A stretch of 64,000 nt of DNA from Anticarsia gemmatalis. Lineage: Eukaryota; Arthropoda; Insecta; Lepidoptera; Erebidae. Below are positions 47,622 through 58,735 of this stretch, piece by piece. A program made the position numbers and the translations under genes. How positions within the stretch are numbered: position 1 is the first letter of the stretch; each line of letters opens with the position of its first letter. The DNA lies in contig NC_134776.1 of assembly GCF_050436995.1 (NCBI RefSeq), positions 19,571,001 to 19,635,000 of the forward strand, written 5' to 3'. The notes beneath the pieces are model-generated. The model was not told the origin of the DNA. It ran no database searches and was given only the letters and a program-made list of their open reading frames with translations.

Positions 47622-49063
47622 TTATTTATAAATATACATTGTATGTAGCCGCTTGCTGTAAATTCACAACGCTAAAATCTCTCGGTAATACTTAATGCTT
47701 CCATTTTTTTATTTTGTTCGGAGCGAGATGTTTTACACTTAGATTTTAGATAGAGGATAAATAGCTTTTAGCACCTGCATTAAAAAGGTCTGCAGAACAC
47801 CTGCAGTTAAGTCCGGGAATAAAAGTAGGAAGGAAATTCCCAGTTGTCACCCCGGGGCGACAGCGTAATGGGGTCAACTGGGTATATACCATAAAAATAA
47901 CATAATAAAAATTAATCTGCCAAAAGAAGGACGTATTTGCCTTAAAGCGCAATATTTTATCTTCTCTATAGCTGGAGTGGCAGCCCTTGTACTGAGTCGC
48001 CCCGTGAAATTACACTGGTACCCATAAGCCCCCCGTGATGCGTTTGTGCTAGAGTTAGTAACAAGTACAGTCAGCAAAAAATATATATTATTAGTTTGTT
48101 AAGAAGAATTTTGTTAACACGAGTTTGCGGTTTTAGATTATGTCGTCTAGAAATCGATTAAAGCATTTTTTTGTAAGAGTCGTAGCATCGTATAAGCAGT
48201 TGATTTTCTTTAGAAGCGTGCGGGCTCTGCTGTTCTATTCGCTTGAAGGCCAGACGAATGGTCATCTTATAATTACTCATTTTATTCACCTAGACATATT
48301 CAATTATTTAAATTACAATTATATTAAATTCGTCAACGAGATAAAAGTCTCAATTCAGAAAAAAATCAAAATTCAATAAAAAAATCACAATGTGTGCACT
48401 AACCGGTTAGTAGCTTAGTTTTAGAACGTCCCTCTTGTTACTCATATCAATTATGTTATCTCTACTTATATTACGAGGGGGAGAGCTTTGTTAGTGATTT
48501 GTAATTTAATCCCTGGAACTACCGAACTGAATATCTTTTACATTTTACTAATTGGGCCACGTATTATATCTGATATACACGTGTTCTGTATTACTTGGGT
48601 AGAAGGAAATGAAAACAATAATATAATTCGTTGCAAAAACGTTTTTAAAGCTATCTCTGATTCTAGGGTTTGCCTAAACCAGTTTATTTAAAACAGGTGC
48701 TTACTTCGGTGTACAAAGCGAGCTGGACAAACCTAGTTGTAAGCCAACCGGTTAGTACAATGAGGCATACAGGATTCAATATAAACATTTGCGTCACAAT
48801 ATAAAATGTTAAGGAACATGAAATCAAGTTATCTTCAATGTGCGAACACTGATTAGCGATTTGCTACAAACACTCTACGAATAAGCCGCGCCGTAGCGTT
48901 TGCTACGGACGTCTACGACTTCACGTAGCACGGACGTTTCGGATTATAAGTGTAGTTCCCCATTGCTGCTTAAGATCAGAGTCAGAAACTATCGAAATAA
49001 TTTGTTTTCCTTGTCAATTATAACGATATGATTATTATTATAAGTATGTATCATCTATAATGC
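47622..49063 (+). other. Intron sequence with minor repeats
   Basis: A hairpin-like word at about 47841-47882 (CCCAGTTGTCACCCC against GGGGTCAACTGGG) and a MITE-tip-like GTACAGTCAGC at about 48066 were noted. Nothing coding was seen. Confidence 0.3.
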
Positions 49064-49463
49064 CTTGATCACACGTACCGAGCAAACCAGCGAGACAGTG
49101 CTATCGGCTAAATACTCGGTGCGTCTAAACATTGCACCGAGTGCTCGGCCGAACGAAGCAGGGAGACAGTAGCTCGCCCGCCGTTCTATTTATTGTTATT
49201 TAGACAGAGTTACCATCCCCCCGCTTCCCCGCACCGTCTCGCTCGCTCACTCTGCAGGTTTGAACGTACACTGTCTCTCCGTCTCCCCGTCTGCCACCCG
49301 GCCACAAGATTGTCCGATCCACCATGTCCGAATTGTAGTCTAAATAGAACTGAACTGACTGTGCTGATTTCAAAACGTGTGTGAACAGCTACTCGCTTAC
49401 TATACTGTCTCGGCTGAGAAACATTTTACTGTCTTGACCGTTTGCTCGGTACGTGTGATCAAG
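49064..49463. mobile_element. 400-bp MITE with 23-bp perfect inverted ends
   Basis: 49064-49086 (CTTGATCACACGTACCGAGC and on) is the exact reverse complement of 49441-49463. The interior is GC-richer than its surroundings and repeats GAGACAGT and TGTCTC words. No target duplication was clear and no coding content was found. Confidence 0.75.
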
Positions 49464-49811
49464 ACATAAGTTTGGAAGCTCAACTGCGGTCATACCATAT
49501 GTTCGTAGTTCTAGTTATTTCTATCTACATTAATCATAATATTTTTATTCGACATACATTTCTGTAATTCAATTCTCCTATAAAAAAATAGCTTTTCCAT
49601 TTCATATGAAAAAATATTATTTACATGTTTTGTAAACTAAAACATTTTAAAAATACAAGAGATAGTTTATTCAACAAACAAGCTCGCGCTAATATCGCCG
49701 GATTAAAAAATAAAAAAATAATTATTATATTTTTACTGAATGCTATACGATACTTGTACTCATGAAGTAAGTTAATACGTTATATGTGTATTTATACGGT
49801 TTTCGGTAATA

Positions 49812-50015
49812 GTCGGTAGTGCGACCGACTGCTGATCATTAGGTCCAGCGTTAGACTCCCGGGTCGTTCAGAGGTCTATTTGTTTCCTTTAATTCACATT
49901 TGAATGTTTCTTAATAGTAAGACTCGCTTCCTTTTATATAGTACTAACATTGTTGATAAGGAAACGAGGATGTGTTCCATACACCGCTTACACCTTTGGG
50001 CACAACAGGGGTGAT
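49812..50015 (+). mobile_element. tRNA-derived SINE (second family)
   Basis: GTCGGTAGTGCGACCGACTG, then a box B-like TAGACTCCCGGG region, with the tail ACACCGCTTACACCTTTGGG. It shares head and tail with the copy at 20803. Confidence 0.5.
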
Positions 50016-50945
50016 GTTACGTATGTATTCGAATTTCACGTAATCGACGCCGGCTCGGCTCATTATGTAGTTAACATAGTAGATGTGTAACGTACTCAGC
50101 TGTATACGGACTCTCGCACGTGTGATAATTTGTGTGAAAAGCTTTTGCGTTTGTTTTAACGCTTCATCTATGACTATAATTAACAAATATATGTCTATCT
50201 ATCCCAGTTGAAAAAAGCGACAGCGTGGAAATCTTGCGGAAGTGAGTTTGACTGTCATACTTAGGATTGGCTTCAAATAGCTTAAGACAGAGATAGGTGG
50301 AGGGAAGGGAGGTCTTTGCCCTGCAGTGGGTCAAGGGCTGATAATAATAATTACTACAATTCATTAATATTTCAGAATATAGTAGTTAAAAATCGAACCT
50401 CAGGGATAGAATTCGTAACTTATGAGTTACTGTTATTTAAAATCACTAACGTTGTGTGACGCGAGACACCACTGTTTATTCTTTTTTTGACGTATGGACA
50501 TTTCCCACCGCACCGGCCATCGCCACAAGATGTCTCATAAATTCATATACATTTTCGTTTCCGATAATTACATTTGTGCAACTATTAAAAATCATCAAGC
50601 GAATTATACTAATGTGGAGCATATATTCGTATACATATGTGACCGCAGGCTCGTGGAGCGGATGTGCGGGTTGTGGCTATTTACTATTCGGGACGTTTTG
50701 AAATTACATAAAAGTAATTAGTAACATTTTCAAAGGGTATTGACCCAATGATAATGCAACTGTAATATCTCTAGGGTTGAATATCCACAGCCAATGGGTG
50801 GGTGAAGGCCACTAATTACGACTCAAGCTTCATAGATTTTTGGCTTGTGATGTTTGAAGACTATCCACCCACAACAATATAGGCTACAGTGTAAAAGTTT
50901 AAAAAAATTGCAGATATAAGTTTGTTATTTTGTTGTTGTCCACAG
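50016..50945 (+). other. End of the large intron
   Basis: Holds a non-LTR 3' end fragment (50284-50350). Before the exon at 50946 there is a pyrimidine-rich tract and TTGTCCACAG acceptor. Confidence 0.35.
50284..50350 (+). repeat. Non-LTR retrotransposon 3' end fragment
   Basis: GGGAAGGGAGGTCTTTGCCC, then TGCAGTGGGTCAAGGGCTGA and an ATAATAATAA tail. This is a typical LINE 3' end with a short A-rich repeat tail. Confidence 0.5.
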
Positions 50946-51067
50946 CTCCACTGCCACCGGAGCTGCTAGACATTCCCGATGACCTCCTGGAGCGTTCAGC
51001 GAGCGACGGCACCATCGAGGAGAACTTTGAGGAGGAGCTCGCCAGGGCGCCAGAAGTCTATGCCGAG
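50946..51067 (+). CDS. Third main coding exon of the acidic protein
   Basis: Acceptor TTGTCCACAG (50936-50945) and donor GAG|GTATGT. With the single base left by the exon at 6591 it reads A, then PLPPELLDIPDDLLERSASD and GTIEENFEEELARAPEVYAE, fully open in that frame only. The exon is GC-rich against an AT-rich intron and strongly acidic, which supports real coding constraint. SASD could be a phosphorylation site (inference). It ends in phase 0, so coding continues in a later exon that I cannot place with confidence. The protein so far is 96 residues. No domain recognised. Confidence 0.75.
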
Positions 51068-51735
51068 GTATGTTCTTATGTTAACGAGTAGCTTTAGTTC
51101 CACAGGTGCTGGTTCCTGCATACACAGATTATAACATTTTCAATTCCTGTTATATTCTAGAATATTCAATAACAGGATTTTCAGTCGTACGCTCCGAAAT
51201 ATAAAATGCGAGTGTTTAATCTGTCTAATTATTCGTCGGTTTCCATGTTCCTTTGAAAAATTATATATTTTACCCCTTTATTTTAACGCAGAGTAGAAGG
51301 TAAAGGGCTGAGGTTGTTTTGTGTGCAACCTCATATTGTAGGGGTTATCTCATTATAAACTAAAGTTCAAACACAGCTTTTAAAAATGCATCACATAATA
51401 TGTGTGAGAAAAATCCAAGCAGTTGTAGGATGTCAACTTCACAACTGAAAATGAAAGTCCACTGAAGTCCTTATAATAAAAGAAAACGAAACTTAACAGT
51501 TAAAATTTTACCTTGCATGTAAAAAACGAAATTCATACATATCTTTAAAATCAAATTAGTTGGCATAAGAATTTAGACGTAGCTTGCCGACTGTGTCAAA
51601 TCCTAGATTGACCTTTTACATCGCCTCCGAAGCATTCTAAGCCAAATAATAAACAAGCGGGCGCGATTGACCGGCCGAGTCTTTGCGACCAATATTGTGA
51701 TTAACGGTGAGTACACAAAACTTAGTTAGATAATA
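51068..51735 (+). other. Intron sequence
   Basis: Begins with the donor GTATGT. Nothing else recognised. Confidence 0.35.
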
Positions 51736-51956
51736 TCTTTACTAATATTATAAAATTGTAGAGCTTGTTTGTTTGAACGCGCTAATCTCAGGAACTACTG
51801 AAAAAAAGATAAAGATCATTTACTGTTGGATAGCCTATTTATTTAGAAAGGCTATATAACATTACGCTACTACCAATAGAAGCAGAGCACCAGTAAAAAA
51901 TGTTTTAGAAACGGGGAAACTTATGACCTATGAGCGAAGCAGCGCGAATCAGTTAG
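51736..51956 (+). mobile_element. Helitron, family 1 (copy F)
   Basis: TCTTTACTAATATTATAAAA at the 5' end and GAATCAGTTAG at the 3' end, between A and T. It is internally shortened relative to the other copies and has lost part of the 3' hairpin. Confidence 0.7.
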
Positions 51957-51969
51957 TTATATTATATTC

Positions 51970-51991
51970 AGCTTTATAATATTAGTATAGA
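51970..51991 (-). repeat. Isolated 5' tip of the same Helitron, opposite orientation
   Basis: On the minus strand this reads TCTATACTAATATTATAAAG followed by CT, which is the first 22 bases of family 1. It lies 13 bases downstream of copy F. Confidence 0.7.
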
Positions 51992-52225
51992 TAATATAAT
52001 GCACACTCCGCAGTCCAAGCTTTGTTCACACGATACTGCACATATTTATGATGCACTATACGAAAAAATTGTGTTCTAACTTTTATTTATGCTATGTTTG
52101 ATGGATTATGAAATGTATTGGACACCTTCATTGTTCACGTTACAAAAAGCGTCGAGTACAATTTGTTTGCTGTCGCAGCATGGTTCATTTTATAGCAAGA
52201 GATGACGTAATAATTGTAGTTTTTA

Positions 52226-52466
52226 TCTATACTAATATTATAAAGCTGAAGAGTTTGTTTGTTTGTTTGAACGCGCTAATCTCAGGATCTACTTGTCCGA
52301 TTTAAAAAAATCTTTTAGTGTTAGATAGCCCATTTATCAAGGAAGGCTATATAACATCACGCTACGGTTATTAGGAGCGGAGTAGCAACGAAAAATGTTA
52401 CAAAAACAGGGAAAATTATGACATATTCTCTTAGGTGACGCAAGCGAAGTTGCGCGGGTCAGCTAG
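52226..52466 (+). mobile_element. Helitron, family 1 (copy G)
   Basis: TCTATACTAATATTATAAAG at 52226 after an A; GCGCGGGTCAGCTAG at 52466 before a T. Hairpin intact. Confidence 0.85.
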
Positions 52467-53161
52467 TTTTTAATAAAGTTATAACCGCGCGATACCTTTG
52501 CACATTATAGATTATCGCTAGAGACACGTTGTAAAGGACTAAACGAAGCATTGTGGCGGTAAACCATGTTCTATTTTCTAAGCTGTAAAGTTAAAAATTG
52601 AATTTTCACGTCTGACTTCTTGGCTGTTTATAAAGTCATTATCTTTGTATAAAGATTGAGGATTATTGGACAATATCTTGTATTTAAACCCTTATCTAAA
52701 TAGGATATTGGTACCCGTTTTTAACTAGTAAATACTAAAGCTCGATGACTGATTTCAGGATTTGAAAATAGGTTCAGTGAGTGCAAAATAATAATTATAA
52801 TAAACTGCACAATTACAGACAATGATGTATTGCTTTAGTTGTGGATCCGTTTAGAAACTACTTTACAATTTCTATATCTAGAATTGTTATTTATTTAGAG
52901 GCATGAATAAGGAAGAAATACGCGTACTGTTCAAATTTATTAAAATATTGGCCTTAGCTTGGGTCGATTTCCATATTTGTGTTTGAAATTCAGTTCATTC
53001 TCATTTCTCACCGGTCTCGCCATCGTGGAAATCAAATCGCTACGTAACTTAAATGCATGGACTCAAAGTCAGGGAGAACCGTTGCTTAGTTACGAGCAGC
53101 CGCCCCCACCCTCTCCCCCAAAGAGACCTACAACCAATTACTGCGCATTTTCTAGTTCAAC
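52467..53161 (+). other. Intron or intergenic sequence with a proline-rich ORF
   Basis: An 89-codon ORF (52959-53228) contains QPPPPSPPKRP but runs into the MITE at 53162, and I see no phase-matched splice sites. I do not call it an exon. Confidence 0.25.
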
Positions 53162-53619
53162 TTGTACAGTCAGCTCCAAAAAAAGCTCAACAACTTCATT
53201 TTCAAGACGTGTGACCTGTGTTACGTAACTTAATAAATAACTGATCAAAATCACGTAGAATGAATTAGAATTAAACATTTCAATCAATGGCAAATGTTTT
53301 TTCCATGGAAAAATGTGCACACTTCAGTATATAGGGTTTCAAAAGATCTATACTATAATATTATAAAGTTGAAGAGTTTGTTTGTTTGAACGCGCTAATC
53401 TCAGGAACTACTGGTCCGATTGGAAAAATTCTTTCAGTGTTAGATAGCCCATTTACCGAGGAAGGCTATATATCATCACGCTACGACTATTAGGAGCAGA
53501 GTATCAGTGAAAAATGTTACAAAAACGGGGAAAATTATGACTCTCTTATGTGACGCAAGCGAAGTTGCGCGGGTCAGCTAGTTGAGTATGATCAGCTACT
53601 TTTGGAGCTGACTGTACAA
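53162..53619. mobile_element. MITE with 20-bp perfect ends, split by a Helitron
   Basis: TTGTACAGTCAGCTCCAAAA at 53162-53181 is exactly matched in reverse at 53600-53619. The 235-bp Helitron at 53347-53581 lies between them, so the original MITE was about 223 bp. If the ends begin CAGTCAGC, TA flanks both sides. Confidence 0.75.
53347..53581 (+). mobile_element. Helitron, family 1 (copy H), nested in a MITE
   Basis: TCTATACTATAATATTATAA at 53347 after an A; GGGTCAGCTAG at 53581 before a T. Confidence 0.85.
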
Positions 53620-53680
53620 TAAATGTTAGTGACTATAGCATAACAGATTGCACGTTCACCTCGGAACTGCCAATTTGTAT

Positions 53681-53937
53681 ATCTTCTTCTTGTCGTATGG
53701 TTAGTGGTCAACCTAGTGTCAAAGTTGTTCAAGCCGCCCAAAGGCCTTTGACGTGGCTTAACGACTGTTATCTTAATTGACAACAACCGGGACCGACTTT
53801 TTACGTGCCCTCCGAAGCACGGAGACGCCCTGTTCAAATACCACTATGCGGTCACCCATCTATGGAATGACCGCGCCAAGGTTTGCTTAACCCACAGATC
53901 GTTTACCGACCGGTGAGCGCAACTGGCTACGGGCGCC
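53681..53937 (-). mobile_element. 5S rRNA-like SINE, full length
   Basis: On the minus strand it starts GGCGCCCGTAGCCAGTTGCG and continues GGGTTAAGCAAACCTTGGCG, then CGGTCATTCCATAGATGGGT and GACCGC. The words TTAAGCA, GCGCGGT and TAGATGGGTGACCGC occur in the same order and similar spacing as the internal promoter of animal 5S rRNA. The tail is CGGCTTGAACAACTTTGA-like and ends in TG-rich sequence. Confidence 0.75.
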
Positions 53938-54844
53938 TCAATTTGTATATAAATGAAGTATAGATTCGACAATCGAGCGGCCGCCGTAGCGCGGACCAAC
54001 CTACAACTTATTTAAGACTCGCTGACACGCTGGCTTTGCTTGCACACGAAGTTTATCGGCTGTTTAAGTTACCGAGTGTTAACTCGTGCTAAATTTCATA
54101 ATTAAACGTTGGTTTGTGGACATGTCGCCTAAATGCGCTTTACTACTACAATTAGTAGTATTATTACAATTTATACATACCCACAATTGTGAGTCGAAAC
54201 GCATATTCGCATAATATCTTACGTTAGATTTTCGTTGCCGGTGATTCGTTTGTTATTAGAAAGAGGGTCCGTTTCCTACTTCTCATTTGCGAGATTTAAG
54301 AAAAACCTTAAGGAATCATACAGAACTTCTTTACTCACTTACTACTACTAACCAACACTTTCCTAGAGAATCACTCTTTATATCGTTAAAAGCTGCGTGA
54401 AAATCACCGGTTTTAACCGTGAAAGCGTAACAAACAGATATACTTAGCATCAATAATATTAATATGGATTCAATAATGTAGGTTAAATAAACTAATTGAT
54501 CGTTGGATAGGAACGGATAGACTTACTAAATATGTGACATTATTATTCGGCTACTCTACCAAGCATAAAAACTCCAGTTTCACGGTGTATGGATATTATG
54601 TCGGATAACTTATGTGCTAGATAAAATGGCAGTTAAATATAAGTAAGCAGGGAAACAACTGTCATATTATCTTTTATACCACTCAGGTGGCAAAAATGTG
54701 CACGGTAAGTGGTTACCGAAGTCCTTGAAAGGATGCAACACCGTGGACATCACAAACTCTGCTGACCGTAAAAACTGATTTACTCTTCCAAAGGACCTTA
54801 TAAATACAGTAGCTCTCGGGGATACCGTGACAAGGAAATCATTT
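53938..54844 (+). other. Sequence without supported features
   Basis: The part at 54660-54843 just 5' of a SINE may be another repeat fragment (ATGCAACACCGTGGACATCA). No gene was seen. Confidence 0.25.
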
Positions 54845-55090
54845 GCGCTCACCGGTCGGTAAACGGTCTGTGACTTAAGAAACCATTGGCGTGGTCATTC
54901 CATAGATGGGTGACCGCGTACTGGGCGTTTGAACTGGGCGTCTCCGTCCTTCGAAGGGCACGTTAAAAGTCGGTCCCGGTTGTTGTCTACTACGATAATT
55001 GTCGTTAAGCCACGTCAAAGGCCTCTCGTTCGGCTTGAACAACTTTGACACTAGGTTGACCATCACTAACCATACGACAAACAAACATTT
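54845..55090 (+). mobile_element. 5S rRNA-like SINE, slightly 5'-truncated
   Basis: GCGCTCACCGGTCGGTAAAC, then GGTCATTCCATAGATGGGTG and ACCGC, then the GGTCCCGGTTGTTGTC middle and the GGCTTGAACAACTTTGACAC tail with an ACAAACAAAC end. Confidence 0.75.
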
Positions 55091-57295
55091 AACAGTTAAT
55101 CCATTGAAGGCAATTTCTCTGAAACACACATATTTAAACCCAATAAGATGACCTAAAAGGGAACTAAGAATAGTTTAATGTAACACTAAACGGTCGAATT
55201 GAGAACCTACTTTTTACGTCTGTTAAACTTTTCAGTCTTTCGTATTATCTTTCATCCTTCGAATGCGAAGGTGTAGCTTCACTTAGCTGTAAATTCTGGC
55301 TTCGCTTCAAGTCTAACATCGGTGTTTAGTTTTACTCTCTACAAATATTTATAGAATTCCTGAAAATCTCTGACGGCTATCAGAAATAACGTTTACGTGA
55401 ACATCTGATATTAAACACAGTTTTAGGATTATAGCGCATTATTTTTTGCAAAAACAGTGTGTATTTAAATATAGAGCTAAACTTTTTAATAATTTTATGG
55501 GAAACTGACGATGTTATTTTATTCACTGCTGTAGCGGCAAGCTTACAACTTAATTCAAAATTCAATTTTCTATAATCATGTTTTACTAGGGCTTCGCTTC
55601 CAATTTCGGAAGAAGACCCTTGCTGAGCATACGGACATAATGTTAAGCATAGAAATAGATCTTTGTATATCTTTATAATATGTTAAAGCCTTTAAACATA
55701 TAATATAGCTATCACGTGGTCTATATAATTAAAAATCGGTGTAATTAAACATAACACCACGTTGAATAATGTTTCACAATATCGATGGCATTCAAATTGA
55801 CAAGGTATATTGGTGAAAGCTTGACCGCCTGAACCTACCGCTAATGTTTTGGTTTAAATACATCAATGTCTGCATTTCCGTTGAATTTCAGCCGTGATTA
55901 ATACGGATAATGGGTATTTAGTTCCGAAACTCGGTGGCTCACTACCTAGTATTTTGGAAACGACTTATTTGATAATGTTAGAAATGCAGGTAGGGTAAGG
56001 ATGCAATCAATGGACCAGCTTTGATAAGTCCCGTGATAAGAACTGAATGGTCCAATCAAAAATACACTGGTCCCAATAACGCAACCATATTTTACTATTT
56101 ATTTATTGCCCTTCTGCCTCTAAACCCTTTATTCCAAAAATATAAATACTACGGATACTTAAAAAAAGTACAAGTCATTTAACCAATTTATATTTTGCCT
56201 GCTGTTATGGATTCTTTTATTTTTAAGTCCCTTATATATTCCACTGCTGGGCAAAGGCCACCTCTTTCTTCTTCAAAACCTATCTGTCCTTTACCATATT
56301 TCGCCACAATGGACCATCAAATGCCGTTTTAATTTTATGACCGTTCAAAGTTAAGTGATCCAATAGTAACAACCTTACCCTACTGTTCGTATACGAAGAG
56401 AATCGCATGTATAACTCAATAATGTTTCAGCACGAATAAGCTTCGTAGCACGTGTGTAACTCGTCTGAAAATTATCATAATGAACCAATACGTAGAGCGA
56501 ATGCCTCCTCGTTATTTATAAGTTTTCAGGGCGCGTGTCATATGATGATTATAGCTATCACGTGCTGTAATGAGTTCTATTTACACACGGAATAGAGTAA
56601 CTGTGGTTTTTGTGTGTTTCTTAATCTGGCCTGTTTATTCTGAGCTGCTATCAGAGGATATCTTTGTCTTAGACGGTGAATAATATTAGAATTTATGGCG
56701 TATTGCACAATATTGTCGAACTTTTATAACTTTTAGGGTTTAGATTGGGCAGTATTTTTATAGTTCAGTTCCTGAGTTTCACCGTCGGACTTTTCTCGGC
56801 TGAAGTCAAATGGAATGTATTGTTAATTAGTCCGTTAGCTTTCGGAGACGAGATCATTGGCTAAGTCGTTTTTTATGCCCCTGGTAGTAATCTAAAGATA
56901 CGAATACCGCTAGTAACATTTTTAACGGTTTCAATACAAGATAATGCAGTTTCATTGAGCAATACAATTCTACAAACCTATTCCACAATATTAGGTAGGT
57001 ACCGGTAGGTGTAGAAGCGGCCTTAAGCTGCCAATTACCTCTAATCTTAATCTACGAGTGATTAGTAGTTATTATACATCAAAGCTCATTTGGTTTGCAG
57101 CCGATATATCGAGCTGTAGCCGTATAGGTAGATACTTAGTCGTTATAGCGATGGACACGGCTACGCGGGAATGGCCGCCGCTGATGTGTTTCGAGCGCGA
57201 TGCCGCATGTAGATTTTTATTAATGTTATAGTTGTTGTGACAATAATACAATAGTTTGTGTTGGAGTTTGGGAGAAACCTTGCCCGGCTGTTTTT
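55091..57295 (+). other. Sequence without supported genes
   Basis: Contains a LINE 3' end fragment (56228-56310, minus strand). The rest is unique AT-rich DNA. Confidence 0.3.
56228..56310 (-). repeat. Non-LTR retrotransposon 3' end fragment
   Basis: On the plus strand, TTCCACTGCTGGGCAAAGGC, then CACCTCTTTCTTC and TTTCGCCACA. This is the reverse of the LINE end seen at 50284. Confidence 0.5.
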
Positions 57296-57549
57296 TTGTT
57301 TGTCGTATGGTTAGTGATCAACCTAGTGTCAAAATTGTTCAAGCCGCCCGAGAGGCCTTTGACTTTGGCTTAACGACTGTTATCTTAGTATGCAACAGTG
57401 GGGACCGACTTTTTACGTGCCCACCGAAGCACGAAGACGCCCAGTTATAATATCACTATGCGGTCACCCATCTATGGAATGACCGCGCCAAGGGTTGCTT
57501 AACTCACAGATCGTTTACCGACCGGTGAGTGCAACTGGCTATGGGCGCC
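57296..57549 (-). mobile_element. 5S rRNA-like SINE, full length
   Basis: On the minus strand it starts GGCGCCCATAGCCAGTTGCA and contains CGGTCATTCCATAGATGGGT, then GACCGC. The tail ends at TTTGTTTGTC-type sequence. Confidence 0.75.
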
Positions 57550-57969
57550 GTTGCCCGGCAACTGGACTTTATAGGGCTAAAAAATAGATTTTTTTAAGTT
57601 AATTTATTACAACTTTTGGTTACTAAAATTAAGAGTAGTATTTATTATCAACATCAATTCTGCAGTCATAACTTTTAAACTCTCGCGTTGTTAGGTGCTG
57701 AAGAACGCCCGTTTTCGCCGATTTTATAAAAAATGCCCGTGAGTTTCTTACAGTTTCTTCTCGCGAGCAAAAGTTTCCGAAACGGTGGTAGATTAAAAAT
57801 ACTTATGACGATTTCAAATACTTGTTAAAAAGTTTTTGTAATAAAGCATATTATTATTTGGCTTTGACACCACTTTTAGAAGTTACGGTTAGATTTATCA
57901 GGCGCAGTTTACTACATATTTCACACATTTGCTGTCATTTTATCTATCAGATACGTTATACGATACTTA
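57550..57969 (+). other. Sequence without supported features
   Basis: Nothing recognised. Confidence 0.3.
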
Positions 57970-58217
57970 CTATACTAATATTATAAAGCTGAAGAGTTTG
58001 TTTGTTTGTTTGAACGCGCTAATCTCAGGAACTACTGGTCCGATTTGAAAAATTCTTTCAATGTTAGATAGCCCATTTAAAGAGAAAGGCTATAGGCTAT
58101 ATATCATCACGCTACGACTAATCGGAGCAGGATACCAGTAAAAAATGTTACAAAAAGGGGGAAAAATTTTGACCCATTCTCTCATGTGACGCAAGCGAAG
58201 TTGCGCGGGTCAGCTAG
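57970..58217 (+). mobile_element. Helitron, family 1 (copy I)
   Basis: CTATACTAATATTATAAAGC (first T lost) to GCGCGGGTCAGCTAG before a T. Core and hairpin intact. Confidence 0.85.
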
Positions 58218-58620
58218 TCTACACTATAAAGCCGTAAAACTTAACGAACATGATCATAACATCATTAATTAAATGAAGTTACCTCTCGTCACAGCCAGTT
58301 CCAAGAAAATGAGGGTAAGCGACTTACGATGGCTATTTAAAGAGTTCTGAAAACCACTACACTATGTATTTCAGATATACTTTAATAAGTTCATTAGTCA
58401 CAATGTCTACGGAAAATTTTTGATATAAAAATTCTATTTAACATTTTTTGAGAGTTCTAAAAAGCGATGAAAATTAAAACTAATAATATAATTAGTTTTT
58501 TTTTACATCTGTTACGATATCTTTTAATGTTATTTGTATGAAGTAGACATTGAGTGGGATATTAATTACTGTATTTTTAAAACTCGGTTTTTATTGAAAT
58601 TTTAATGTATTCAGTAGCCT

Positions 58621-58735
58621 GTTCGAGCCGGCCCACCTTGATTCCCTATCTGTCGGCTGCCCGGTCCCCCATCCCGCGGCCGCCGCCCGCCGCCGCGCCG
58701 TCCCCACCCACTCTCTGCAGCTGATAATTCCACCG
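58621..58735. other. GC-rich block (possible promoter or non-coding exon)
   Basis: A compact run of C/G with many CpGs (CCGCGGCCGCCGCCCGCCGC) between strongly AT-rich flanks. One plus frame is open for about 38 codons, but no phase-matched acceptor joins it to the gene upstream. It could be regulatory, a non-coding first exon or a compositional accident. Confidence 0.35.

Noticed and set aside
49193..49384. 63-codon ORF
   Set aside because: Lies entirely inside the 49064-49463 MITE and shows no coding features.
52959..53228. 89-codon ORF with a proline-rich stretch (QPPPPSPPKRP)
   Set aside because: Its end overlaps the tip of a MITE, there are no phase-matched splice sites, and the N-terminal half looks like random AT-rich coding.
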